From contig CAVQEH010000006.1 in assembly GCA_963711455.1 (NCBI GenBank), positions 1,426,001-1,490,000 on the forward strand: a DNA stretch of 64,000 nucleotides, read 5' to 3'. The number at the start of each line of letters is the position of its first letter. The stretch's first letter is position 1. Under the pieces are notes generated by a model. That model saw nothing but the letters and a program-made list of their open reading frames with translations, searched no databases and had not been told where the DNA came from. Below, piece by piece: positions 9,356 through 19,800 of this stretch. The position numbers and the translations under genes were made by a program. Source of the stretch: DATFVA01 sp963711455. GTDB lineage: Bacteria > Bacteroidota > Ignavibacteria > Ignavibacteriales > Ignavibacteriaceae.

Positions 9356-10157
9356 TGAAAATATTTAGAAATGTAAGACAAAAACTTGCCGCTGAAAATA
9401 AAGTTGCAGCTTACTTGCGCTATGCAATTGGAGAAATTGTACTGTTGTAATAGGCATTCTCATTGCCTTGCAGGTTAACAACTGGAATGAAAACCAGAAA
9501 CAAAAAAAACGGGAAACAGTCTATTTACAGAATTTAAGTATTGATCTAAAGAAACAAATACAGCTGCAGGATATCTATATCGATTTTGAAGATATTTTCC
9601 TTCAGGATTGCAAAGATATAGTTGCACATTATGAACAAAATATTGGGTTCAAAAACATGGACTCCATTTTTCCAAAAATAAATGATCTGAGTGCAAGAAT
9701 ATCATTCACCAATGCCAACACAACTCTTTTAGAAATGATAAATTCCGGAGACATCAATATTATTGATAATGAATCACTGAAAAAGGAACTTATGGAATTT
9801 AACCAGTTTATAGAAGGGTTTGCCAGGAATACAGTTAATAATAACACTAACCTGGTAGATCAGATTGTTGCAAGAAGCGTTGTTAAGAATAGTAACTTTG
9901 CATTTTCTAATTATTCCAAAAGAATGAGAAACAAAATTCAAAAAAATTATCAGATGAATTTTATTAATGTTAAAGACAACACCCTGAAAACGATTGCAAT
10001 TCAAAATCTCAATGAACCCAAAATTAGACTGGAGTTAATTAATGATGTGGTTTTTAGAAATGGTTTAGCCGAATTACAAAAATCAGGCGACGAAATGTTA
10101 AAAACAAAAGCAACACAATTGTTGAAACATATTGAAACAGAATTAAATCATAGATGA
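9355..10157 (+). pseudogene. DUF6090-type membrane-anchored protein, copy 2 (single-base frameshift)
   Basis: It starts at ATG 9355 (MKIFRNVRQKLAAEN) overlapping the stop of copy 1. At about 9441 the helix codes as GTACTGTTG where sibling copies read GTACTTGTTG or GTACTTGTAG. One missing T ends the first frame after IGEIVLL. The second frame then runs intact from the rest of the helix (LQVNNWNENQK) to TGA at 10155-10157. With the T restored the protein would be about 267 residues: amphipathic start, one membrane helix, helical soluble part. The stop overlaps copy 3 by 4 bp (ATGA). Confidence 0.82.
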
Positions 10158-10894
10158 AGATTTTTAGAAACATCCGCAAAAAACTAGCTTCCGAAAAAAA
10201 AGGAATGTCTTACCTGCGCTATGCAATCGGAGAAATATTTCTTGTAGTTATCGGAATACTTATTGCTCTGCAGATTAATAATTGGAATGAAAACCGAAAA
10301 CTTGACAAATCTAGACAAGAATACTATCGGCAGCTTTTAATTGATTTGGACAAGGATAAAGAATCAGCAAATAAATTTATAGAAAGTTTTAAAAAAGAAC
10401 ACGAGGAATACAACAATTACCTGAAACTTTATGAAAAAAAGAATTTAACTCCGTCCGAAGTTTATAACAAACTATTAAAGTTAAACCTGGCTTCCGTTTT
10501 TATGAAATTCAATTCTAACACCATAGAATCGATCCGCAGCAGCGGTGAGTTGATATTGTTTCCCCTGGAAATAAGAAATAAATTATTGGATTTAAAAGTG
10601 TTGCAGGATAATATACTTGAGAGAGCAAAGCATGAAGATAACCATAAAGCGGATGTTATCAGAAGTATGTCTCTAATAAGAGGAGCCTCAACACTTGATT
10701 CCAGACTGAAAAATCATCCTCAACTAAAAGCTTTCTTAAAATTTAACGACAATCTTCCGCAAATAATTCTGGGCTTAGACGCAACACAAAGATGGAAAGA
10801 TTTTTCAGAAACACATTCAGTTACGAGCCTAACAAAAATGATAAAGGATATTAATGTTATCATAGGTTTGATTAAAAGTGAAATGAACAAATAA
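10154..10894 (+). CDS. DUF6090-type membrane-anchored protein, copy 3
   Basis: 246 residues, intact. Conserved N terminus MKIFRNIRKKLASEKK, then YLRYAIGEIFLVVIGILIAL as the only membrane helix, then INNWNENRK. The remaining 190 residues are helical and charged, and would be soluble. The region after the helix is poorly conserved among the five copies, while the first 60 residues are nearly invariant, so the membrane module is the constrained part. Function is unknown. It is coupled to copy 2 by a 4-bp overlap. Confidence 0.88.
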   Translation: MKIFRNIRKKLASEKKGMSYLRYAIGEIFLVVIGILIALQINNWNENRKLDKSRQEYYRQLLIDLDKDKESANKFIESFKKEHEEYNNYLKLYEKKNLTPSEVYNKLLKLNLASVFMKFNSNTIESIRSSGELILFPLEIRNKLLDLKVLQDNILERAKHEDNHKADVIRSMSLIRGASTLDSRLKNHPQLKAFLKFNDNLPQIILGLDATQRWKDFSETHSVTSLTKMIKDINVIIGLIKSEMNK

Positions 10895-10910
10895 ATATTA
10901 TTAAAACTTT

Positions 10911-11678
10911 ATGACCAGAATCTTCAGAAACATCAGACAAAAACTCGCAGCCGAAAATAGTGTTGCAAAATACCTGCGTTATGCAATTGGTGAAATTGTA
11001 CTTGTAGTAATTGGAATTTTGATTGCACTTCAAGTGAACAATTGGAATGAACAAAGAAAATCGAAAATCCATGAAAAAGAATTATATGGCCGAATATTAA
11101 TGGATTTGAAAATTGATGAAGACAGAATAAACCAACATATTGATTATTTTAATAATGATTTGGAAATTCTTAATAATATTTACCAGGAAACTCAGGGTTT
11201 TTCGAATAGAGATTCCCTTGCGGACTTTGGTTCAATCCGGAGTTTTAGAATTTTTAATCTGGTCATTACCTCAAATTATTCCAAAAGCACCAAAGAAATT
11301 AGCAACCCTGAAATTGAGAAAAGTTTGAATGAATATTTTGCAAGAGAACAGCTCATAAAAGATGCTTTAGAAAATATTCGAAATTTCAAGGAGAGCCATG
11401 TAAAACCCTTTCTGGCCAAATACGGCATCAATAATACAGGAGTGCTATTTAAGAACCGCCAATTAGATTATTATAAGCTTAGGGAAAAAAACATACTATC
11501 CCTTACAAAATTTAAAGCACAGTATGGTACCGTACAATTAGACCAACTGCTTTTTGGTATCGGTGTAAGAACTTCCTGGGCCAGAACAGAACTTCAACAT
11601 ATCTTGTCCATGAACGAAAAACTGCAATTGGATTTGATGAACGAATTGGGCGATAATAATCCATTTAATAAAGAATAA
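10911..11678 (+). CDS. DUF6090-type membrane-anchored protein, copy 4
   Basis: 255 residues, intact, 16 bp after copy 3. Same N-terminal module (MTRIFRNIRQKLAAEN, AIGEIVLVVIGILIALQVNN, WNEQRK), followed by a helical domain of its own. Its first 15 residues match copy 1 exactly, so copies 1 and 4 are probably the closest pair. No catalytic motif is visible. Confidence 0.88.
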   Translation: MTRIFRNIRQKLAAENSVAKYLRYAIGEIVLVVIGILIALQVNNWNEQRKSKIHEKELYGRILMDLKIDEDRINQHIDYFNNDLEILNNIYQETQGFSNRDSLADFGSIRSFRIFNLVITSNYSKSTKEISNPEIEKSLNEYFAREQLIKDALENIRNFKESHVKPFLAKYGINNTGVLFKNRQLDYYKLREKNILSLTKFKAQYGTVQLDQLLFGIGVRTSWARTELQHILSMNEKLQLDLMNELGDNNPFNKE

Positions 11679-11709
11679 TGAAATTAAAGAAACAACCAAC
11701 AAATAATTA

Positions 11710-12486
11710 ATGATTAAGTTCTTCAGAAATATAAGAAAGCAGCTTGCTTCAGAAAACAAAGTAATGGCGTATTTGCGTTATGCTGTTGGCGAAATAGTAC
11801 TTGTTGTTGTTGGTATTTTAATTGCACTTCAGGTTAACAACTGGAACGAACAGCGAAAACATAAAAATGAAGAAATGCAGTTTCTAAAAGGTTTTAAGAG
11901 AACCCTAAATGAAGATCTAAAGAACAATAATTGGAGGGGAAAGCAGTTTGAGTTAACCAGAGAATCGATTGATATCCTTCTCTCAAGCCTTAAACAAAAT
12001 ATGCCCTATAACGACTCGCTTTCCTACCATTTTGGTCGCATTACCCAAACCTGGAGGCTCGCAACAAACAACGAGGTATTTGAAACCTTAAAATCTTACA
12101 ACTTAAATCTTATTTCGAATGAGAAATTACGGTATGAAATTGTAGGTTATTATTCTTACTCAGACAATTATCTTAAATCTGATGTACAAACATATTTTTC
12201 AATTATTGATGATGCCAGTAAAAATATTTTCAATACAAGGTTTGATGCATTGTGGAACGGAAGCTACACGAGGAAATCCGAGAAGAGTGGAAATATTATC
12301 GATTCGAATCTACGTATGATTCCTAATGACTATGCCGAATTGAAACATGACAAGAAATTTCTCTATTTCTTAAGAAGTTTAAAAAATCAATATTATTGGA
12401 AAATTGAAACGAATTTGAAAAGAATAGACAAAAATGCAAATGCTTTGATTAAAAATATAGATAAGGAATTAAATAAAATAGAATAA
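11710..12486 (+). CDS. DUF6090-type membrane-anchored protein, copy 5
   Basis: 258 residues, intact, last of the tandem array, 31 bp after copy 4. N terminus MIKFFRNIRKQLASENK, then YLRYAVGEIVLVVVGILIAL, then VNNWNEQRK. The soluble part is helical and ends in repeated Lys/Asn-rich coiled segments. About 120 bp separate it from the following sensor kinase on the same strand. Confidence 0.88.
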   Translation: MIKFFRNIRKQLASENKVMAYLRYAVGEIVLVVVGILIALQVNNWNEQRKHKNEEMQFLKGFKRTLNEDLKNNNWRGKQFELTRESIDILLSSLKQNMPYNDSLSYHFGRITQTWRLATNNEVFETLKSYNLNLISNEKLRYEIVGYYSYSDNYLKSDVQTYFSIIDDASKNIFNTRFDALWNGSYTRKSEKSGNIIDSNLRMIPNDYAELKHDKKFLYFLRSLKNQYYWKIETNLKRIDKNANALIKNIDKELNKIE

Positions 12487-12604
12487 TTAAAGCAGAACAG
12501 ATGATATTTGGTTAACATTGTAGTTGTAAAATAGAAATCTGGATTAAAAGCAAAATCAATTAAAAGTATTTTATCATGCCCGAATTTATTGAATTTTACA
12601 TTTA

Positions 12605-15600
12605 ATGAAAAAGAAAACACAACAGCAAAACTCCGAACAAAAAATTTCTGAACTTCAAAAAGAGTTAGAAAACAAAAACCGCGAACTTGAAATTGAAGCA
12701 TCGCTTGAAAGAGTGAGAGCCGTTGCAATGGGAATGCACAAATCAGAAGACCTGCTGAATGTAAGTGAAGTTTTATATAAAGAACTCTACAGGTTAGGAT
12801 TCATTGAGATCAGAAACGCAATGATCAATATTCATAATGATGAGAATAAGACTTTTCTTAATTATGACTATTCCGATGAAATTGGCAGAAGCAAAACGCT
12901 ATTAAATTTTAACACGCATCCTGTAATGGAAAAACAAATTAAGCAGTCACGAATTGCAAATGATGCTTTTTCCGAAGCAGTTTACAGGGGAAAGGATTTA
13001 GAGCAATGGAAAGAGTTTAGAAGGAAATACGGAGAAAAAGAAGATCCGAGAATTGAAAAGATAAAAGCGCTTTACTACAATTTCTATTCAATAGGTACCG
13101 GAACAATTGGCATTTCAACTTTCAGTCAAATCGATAAAGAAAAACTGGTTTTGCTCAAAAGATTCAGAAATGTTTTCAGTTTGGCTTATCGAAGATATTC
13201 AGATATAGCTTTAGCAGAAGCACAGGCAAGAGAAGCGCTAATTGAAGCTTCACTTGAAAGAGTTCGTGCTGTTGCTATGAGCATGCAGAAGTCGGATGAT
13301 CTGCTTAGCATCTGCGAAGTTTCATTCAAAGAATTTAAAAAATTAGGATTTGATAATCTCAGAAATGCTGTCATTCATATTTTTAATGATGAGCAAAAAT
13401 ATTTTATGGATTATGATTTTTCTGATTATCTGGGCGGCGATATTAACAAAATAAGTTATAACTCGCACCCGATGCTCAACAAGCAGCTGAAAAAACTTAA
13501 AAAGGCAAATGATGCTTTTGCAGAGGTTGTTATCGATGGTGATCAGCTGGAAAGCTGGAAAGATTTCCGGCGGAGAGGCGGACAGCAGGATGATCCGAGA
13601 CTCGATGATATTCCTGCACTATATTACTACCTCTATTCCATAGGTGTCGGGGATATAGGTATTTCAACATTTAAACAGATTGATGAATCACAGATCAAAA
13701 TTCTGAAAAGATTCCGGAATGTTTTTGATCTGGCATACCGAAGGTATAAGGACATATCTCAGGCAGAAGCACAGGCGCGGGAAGCACAGATTGAATTGGC
13801 ACTTGAAAGAGTCCGTGCGCGAACAATGGCTATGCACAAAAGTAATGAACTGGCTGAAACGGCGTCGATTCTCTTTCAGCAAATGACACAACTTGGAGTT
13901 ACACCTGAACGGATAAATATCTGTCTGATTAAAGAAGAAGATAACGTACTTGAAGTCTGGGCTACAGATCAGCAAGGTATTAAAATCAGTCATCATTTTA
14001 ATGCAAGTCTTGATGAGCCGACAACGGGAAAAAGAGTTTATGATGCATGGAAAGAAAAAAAGAAATCACTTGTCATTGACCTAAGCGGAAAAGAATTAAA
14101 CGATTGGATCCGGTATGTGCGGGAAGTTATGGGTATGACCATTAAAGCTGAGTTAGTAAGGGAACATCGGATACATAGTGTGGCTTTCTTTTCGCAAGGT
14201 ATGATATTAACAACTACACCTGAGCCATTATCAAAAGAATCAATAAAATTACTGAATCGTTTTGCAGATGTATTCAATTTAACCTATCGCCGTTTTCTCG
14301 ATTTGCAAAAAGCAGAAGCACAGGCCCATGAAGCACAGATTGAAGCTGCCTTGGAAAGAGTTCGAAGTAGAAGTATGGGTATGCATAAAAGTAATGAGTT
14401 AAAAGATGTGGTTAGATTGCTCTACAAAGAATTTCGAATCCTTGTAACAGATATTGATTCTGTCAATATCCAGTTAAACCTGGATTCTTCCAAAGATATC
14501 AATTTCTGGGCTTCGGTAGAAGAAGATGTTTACCCGGAATTATATCATTTGCCGTACTCTGAGTTACCGATATTTGAAAAAATTAATAATGCTTTTAATT
14601 CACCAGGAGAAGGATTTTTTGAGTATTCATCAAACAAAGAAGAAAAGGATGCCTTTTTCAGTGATATATTCAAAGTTCAGCCGGTACCGCCTAAAAGAAA
14701 AAAAATGATTCAAAATGCAGAAGGCATGGTTATGATGGGCTGGTTTCATAGGCATTCAGGAATTGACATCGTGCGTTACTGTCTCAAACATTTTGGTGAA
14801 GAAGAGAAGGTTATAGTAAAACGCTTTGCTGCTGCGTTCGAACAAATTTATATCCGCTTTCTTGATCTTCAAAAAGCCGAAGCCCAGGCTCGCGAATCAG
14901 AAATACAACTGGCTTTGGAGCGGGTTCGCAGCAGATCTATTGCGATGCGTCATTCATCTGAATTACAGGAAGTTGTTAATTTGGTTTCTCAGCAATTGAA
15001 TAATATGAATCTCGACATTACCGGTGTATTCCTTGGTATTAAGAACGACGAAATTGATAAACAATTTACATTTTGGGGCTCTACGGGTGTGGCTGAAACT
15101 TATATGAAGAAAGCGGCAATTCCTTTTCTGGATCGGCCTATTTACACTGTGCTGGCAGTGGCAACCACAAAAGATGAGAGATTTTTCGAAGAGGAATATA
15201 CGAGAGAGGAAAAAATTGAATTCTTTGAACATTTATTTAAACATCCGCCGTACAATTCATCTACTCCTGAATGGAGAAATCAGGTTTTGTCGCGGGAAGG
15301 CGGCTATACAAGATCTGTCGTAGTTTCTCATTTCACATTTATTTTCGTAGTTAACCATTTTGGGATAAAATTATCTGATGAAGATAATCAAATTCTGAAA
15401 CGCTTTGGACAAGTTTTTGAGCAGAGTTACATTCGATTTCTCGATTTGCAAAAAGCAGAAGCACAAGCCAGGGAAGTAGTTAAACAAGCATCATTGGACA
15501 GAGTCCGGGGTGAAATTGCCAGTATGAGAACAACAGAAGATCTCAATCGAATTACCCCCATCATCTGGCGTGAATTAAACACACTTGAAGTTCCATTTAT

Positions 15601-16843
15601 CCGCTGCGGCGTTTTTATTGTTGATCAAGAAAATCAAAATGTAAATGTTTATTTAACAACACCTGACGGAAAAGCGTTAGGAGTTTTAAATTTATCTTTC
15701 AATGCAAACGACCTTACAAAAAATACAGTTTATCACTGGCAGGAAAAACAGGTTTACAAAGAGCACTGGAACAAAGAGCAATTTATAAACTGGACAAAAT
15801 CAATGATGAAACTCGGACAGGTTCAGAATGCAGAAACGTACCAGGGTTCATCAAATCCGCCTGATTCACTTCACCTTCACTTTGTTCCATTTACACAAGG
15901 GATGTTGTACGTTGGTGATGTTTCTCCTCTTACTGCTGAAAAACTCGATCTTGTAAAAACATTGGCAGAAGCTTTCTCAATTGCCTACGCACGTTACGAG
16001 GACTTTAAAAGTCTTGAAGATGCAAAAAATAAAATAGAGATTACGTTAAATGAGTTAAAAGCTGCACAGGCACAGCTTATTCATTCTGAAAAAATGGCTT
16101 CACTCGGTGAACTGACTGCAGGCATAGCTCACGAAATTAAAAATCCTTTAAACTTTGTGAACAATTTTTCAGAGATAAGCGGGGATCTTGTTAATGAAAT
16201 AGAAGATGAATTACAGAAAAATGATACAGAAGAAGTGCTGTCTATTTTAAAAGATTTAAAATTGAATCTTGAAAAGATAAATCAACACGGTAAACGAGCT
16301 GATTCGATTGTAAAAGGAATGCTTCTTCACTCAAGAGGAACTTCGGGAGAAAAAACATTAACGGATATAAATGATCTTTTAGATCAGTATGTTACTCTTG
16401 CCTACCACGGAATGAGAGCACAGAATAAAGAATTCAATATTACGATTGAAAAAAATTACGATGAATCATTGGAAAAGATAAATGTAATTCCGCAGGATAT
16501 CAGCAGAGTATTTTTAAACATAATTAACAATGCCAGCTATGCAGCGTATGATAAAAAAAAGAAAAGCAATGATGTAAATTTCTCTCCGGTATTAAAAGTT
16601 TCAACAAAGAATCTGAATGGAAAAGTTGAAATAAGAATTGCTGATAACGGAAACGGAATTCCTAAAGAAATACTGGATAAAATATTTCAACCATTTTTCA
16701 CTACAAAACCATCAGGCGAAGGAACGGGATTGGGATTATCATTAAGTTATGATATAGTTACGAAAGTACATGGAGGTGAATTGAAGGTTGCAACGAAAGA
16801 AGGTGAAAAATCAGAGTTCATCATAACATTACCAAAAATTTAG
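12605..16843 (+). CDS. Soluble histidine kinase with six repeated GAF-like sensory modules
   Basis: 1412 residues, no signal peptide or membrane helix. Six modules of about 180-200 residues each begin with a signalling helix of the form EAQAREAQIEAALERVRxRxMxMxKSxEL. They start near residues 30, 215, 395, 580, 765 and 960. Each continues into an alpha/beta fold that looks GAF-like. A coiled coil then leads to HisKA (LGELTAGIAHEIKNPLNF, His near 1176) and HATPase (GNGIP, GEGTGLGLSLSYDIV). There is no receiver. Stacked modules suggest intramolecular amplification or integration of several cytoplasmic signals. It is 10 bp upstream of a second kinase with a very similar catalytic core. Confidence 0.92.
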   Translation: MKKKTQQQNSEQKISELQKELENKNRELEIEASLERVRAVAMGMHKSEDLLNVSEVLYKELYRLGFIEIRNAMINIHNDENKTFLNYDYSDEIGRSKTLLNFNTHPVMEKQIKQSRIANDAFSEAVYRGKDLEQWKEFRRKYGEKEDPRIEKIKALYYNFYSIGTGTIGISTFSQIDKEKLVLLKRFRNVFSLAYRRYSDIALAEAQAREALIEASLERVRAVAMSMQKSDDLLSICEVSFKEFKKLGFDNLRNAVIHIFNDEQKYFMDYDFSDYLGGDINKISYNSHPMLNKQLKKLKKANDAFAEVVIDGDQLESWKDFRRRGGQQDDPRLDDIPALYYYLYSIGVGDIGISTFKQIDESQIKILKRFRNVFDLAYRRYKDISQAEAQAREAQIELALERVRARTMAMHKSNELAETASILFQQMTQLGVTPERINICLIKEEDNVLEVWATDQQGIKISHHFNASLDEPTTGKRVYDAWKEKKKSLVIDLSGKELNDWIRYVREVMGMTIKAELVREHRIHSVAFFSQGMILTTTPEPLSKESIKLLNRFADVFNLTYRRFLDLQKAEAQAHEAQIEAALERVRSRSMGMHKSNELKDVVRLLYKEFRILVTDIDSVNIQLNLDSSKDINFWASVEEDVYPELYHLPYSELPIFEKINNAFNSPGEGFFEYSSNKEEKDAFFSDIFKVQPVPPKRKKMIQNAEGMVMMGWFHRHSGIDIVRYCLKHFGEEEKVIVKRFAAAFEQIYIRFLDLQKAEAQARESEIQLALERVRSRSIAMRHSSELQEVVNLVSQQLNNMNLDITGVFLGIKNDEIDKQFTFWGSTGVAETYMKKAAIPFLDRPIYTVLAVATTKDERFFEEEYTREEKIEFFEHLFKHPPYNSSTPEWRNQVLSREGGYTRSVVVSHFTFIFVVNHFGIKLSDEDNQILKRFGQVFEQSYIRFLDLQKAEAQAREVVKQASLDRVRGEIASMRTTEDLNRITPIIWRELNTLEVPFIRCGVFIVDQENQNVNVYLTTPDGKALGVLNLSFNANDLTKNTVYHWQEKQVYKEHWNKEQFINWTKSMMKLGQVQNAETYQGSSNPPDSLHLHFVPFTQGMLYVGDVSPLTAEKLDLVKTLAEAFSIAYARYEDFKSLEDAKNKIEITLNELKAAQAQLIHSEKMASLGELTAGIAHEIKNPLNFVNNFSEISGDLVNEIEDELQKNDTEEVLSILKDLKLNLEKINQHGKRADSIVKGMLLHSRGTSGEKTLTDINDLLDQYVTLAYHGMRAQNKEFNITIEKNYDESLEKINVIPQDISRVFLNIINNASYAAYDKKKKSNDVNFSPVLKVSTKNLNGKVEIRIADNGNGIPKEILDKIFQPFFTTKPSGEGTGLGLSLSYDIVTKVHGGELKVATKEGEKSEFIITLPKI

Positions 16844-16853
16844 TGATTCGATA

Positions 16854-19800
16854 ATGTATATATTTAATAAAATGAACTTAATCAAACTAAATACTTTTGT
16901 GTTTGTAATACTTGTATTTTCATTTACTTCGGTTTTATTAGGGCAGACTTCCGGAAATGAATACCGTGAATTAGGCAATCCATTTATCAAATATTACAGC
17001 CCGAAAGAGTACAAAGCTAATCCTGCAAACTGGTGTATACTTCAGGATCAACGCGGTGTTATGTATTTTGGTAATGAAAAGGGGATTTTGGAATTTGATG
17101 GAGTTTCATGGCGTAATATAGAAGTTCCTTTCTCCGCATCGGTTCGCTCTATGGCTATTGATGACAGCGGAAAGATGTATGTTTGTGCTTCCTCAGACTT
17201 TGGCTACCTCGAACCCGATTCACTCGGACAATTAAAATTTAAATCGTTGCTTAGTTATCTTGAAAAAAAAGACCGCAACTATGGCGAGATGTGGGATGTT
17301 ATAACTTCCTCAAAAGCTGTGTACTTCAAAACAAAAGATAAAATTTTCAGATGGAATGGAAAAAATATAAAAGCATGGGACTCTGTTTATGCATTCAGAT
17401 TGTACAATATTGATGATAAAATTTATTCAAGAAACCAGGGCAAAGGGTTAATGGTAATTGAGGGAGATTCAATAAAACTTATGCCTGACGGAGATTACTT
17501 TGCTGATACAGGTGTTTTCAATATGCTGCCCTTCGGTAAGGATTCTTTAACAGGTGAAGAAAGAATACTTGTAACCACAAACGGAGAGGGATTATTCTTA
17601 TCAAAGGGTTACAAATTTTATCCATTTAAAACTGAAGATGATTCCTTTCTCAGGAAAAGCCAGGTTTACAATGCTTGTACAACTTCGGATGGAAATTTTG
17701 CTTTTGCTACGCAGCGCGGCGGTGTAGTAGTTATGGATCACAAAGGTCATTTTCTTAATATCATTAATGATAATTCGGGAATGCCAACAAAAGTAATATA
17801 TGATGTTTACTCAGATAAACAGGGAAGTTTATGGTTTGCAACAAACAACGGAATTGTTCATTGTGAAGATCCTTCTTCGTTAATGGTTATGCCCCAAAAG
17901 GATCCTGCTAAGTATCCGTTTTTTTCAATGTTACAGTATAAAAATAAATTTTATGCAGCGGATGAACTTGGTGTTATTTACCTGGAGAAAAATAGTTCGG
18001 CTTTTAAACTGGTAGATGGTATAAATAAACCGGGATATCAGTTACTGAATTATCGCGGAATGTTTTTGGCTGCCGTTAATGATGGAGTATCTGTTATCAG
18101 GAATGATAAACTTCAGAAGAAATTGACAAATTCTTCAACAAATATAGTACTGCCATCAGTTTTTTATCCCGATAGATTGTATTCATTTCATGGGGACGGA
18201 CTAAGTATTATTAACTATGAAAAATCTAAAAATGAATTCCAAGTTTACCAGACAGACATAGATGAAGAATTAGTGAATGGCGTTGAAGGTCCTGACAGCA
18301 GTTTGTGGATTGGCAGTCTTGATGGGGGAATAATTCATGTGACAGACAACCTGGATAATCTTGTAGCCGGGAAAATCAACAAAATAAAATACACCCGTTA
18401 CAGAAAAGAAACTCTTCCGGCTTATGAAACCGCATTATATAATATTCAGAATAAAATACTTCTCGCTACAAATAAAGGTTTATATAGATTTGATAAAACA
18501 GCAGAAAAATTTGTAGCCGATTCAACGCTTGGCTCTGCATTTGCCGATTCAACCAGCAATATTTTATATATCGCCAAAGGAAAAAGTAATGAGCTCTGGA
18601 TTTTAGCAAATGTAAATGGTACAACTGATATCGGGAAAGCAGAACTCCAGCAAGATGGAAAATACAAATGGCAGCCTGATCCGGTTTTCAGGAGATTAGA
18701 TTTAAATTCAATCAGTGCAATGTATGCTGAAATTGATTCGGTTACCAGCAGCGAAACACTCTGGCTGAGCACGGATGAAGGATTAGTTCACTACAATGAT
18801 GCCAGAACAAAAGATATCAAAAATATTTTCCCTGCTCTCATCCGGACAATAGTAGTAAATAACGATTCAATTATTTACTACGGAGCAAATCCATCAGCAT
18901 TTCAGAATAACAAGTTAATTCTGCCTTTCAGCAGCAACAATGTGGGCTTTGCAGTGTCTTCAATTTCCTTCGATAAACCTGATGCAAATATGTACCAGTA
19001 TTTTCTTGAGGGAAATGATAATAAATGGTCTCAATGGACAAATGAATCGAAGAAAGAATTTACAAATCTCTCAAGCGGAGATTACACATTTAAAGTTCGT
19101 GCAAAAAATGTATATGGAATGATTTCGCAGGAAGATTCATTCTCATTCAAAGTTTTACCGCCGTGGTATTTTTCCTGGTGGGCTTATTCAGTCTACATAA
19201 TCCTAATAGTTTTCGGAATATTTATTACCGACAGGATAATGCGCCGCAGAGTAATAACTAAAGAGAGAAACCAGGCGAAACTCCGTGAAGCGGAAATTAT
19301 AAAAAAACAAGCGGATGAACTTGAAACTGTAGACAGGCTTGTTAAAGTTATTAACCGTGCTGAAAACCTCGATCAGTTATTTAACTCTCTGCTCGAACAG
19401 ACTTTTACCGTAATTCCGCAGGGTGAGAAAGCTGCTATCTTTCTGCTTGATAAAAAAGATAATGCGTTTCATATAGCTTTTACAGAAGGGTACGATATTG
19501 CAGATCTTGAACAGCTCAGGTTTTCTGCTGAAGAATTAAAGAAGAGATATACACAAAATTCTGAGGAGACTGAAAAAGGAATATACATTATCCGGGAAAC
19601 TGATCATCTTTATTCTGATGAAAAGCTTAAAGGATTTGGCCGGGCAGAATCAATGCTGGTTATGGCAGTAGATATAGATAAAATAACTGAAGCATATGTT
19701 GTGTTCGATAATTTTTCTGATAAGAATGCTTTTGATGAGTCAACAGCGAGATTATTAAACCGGTTTCGTGAACACGCTGTATCTGCAATTTCAAAAGCAC

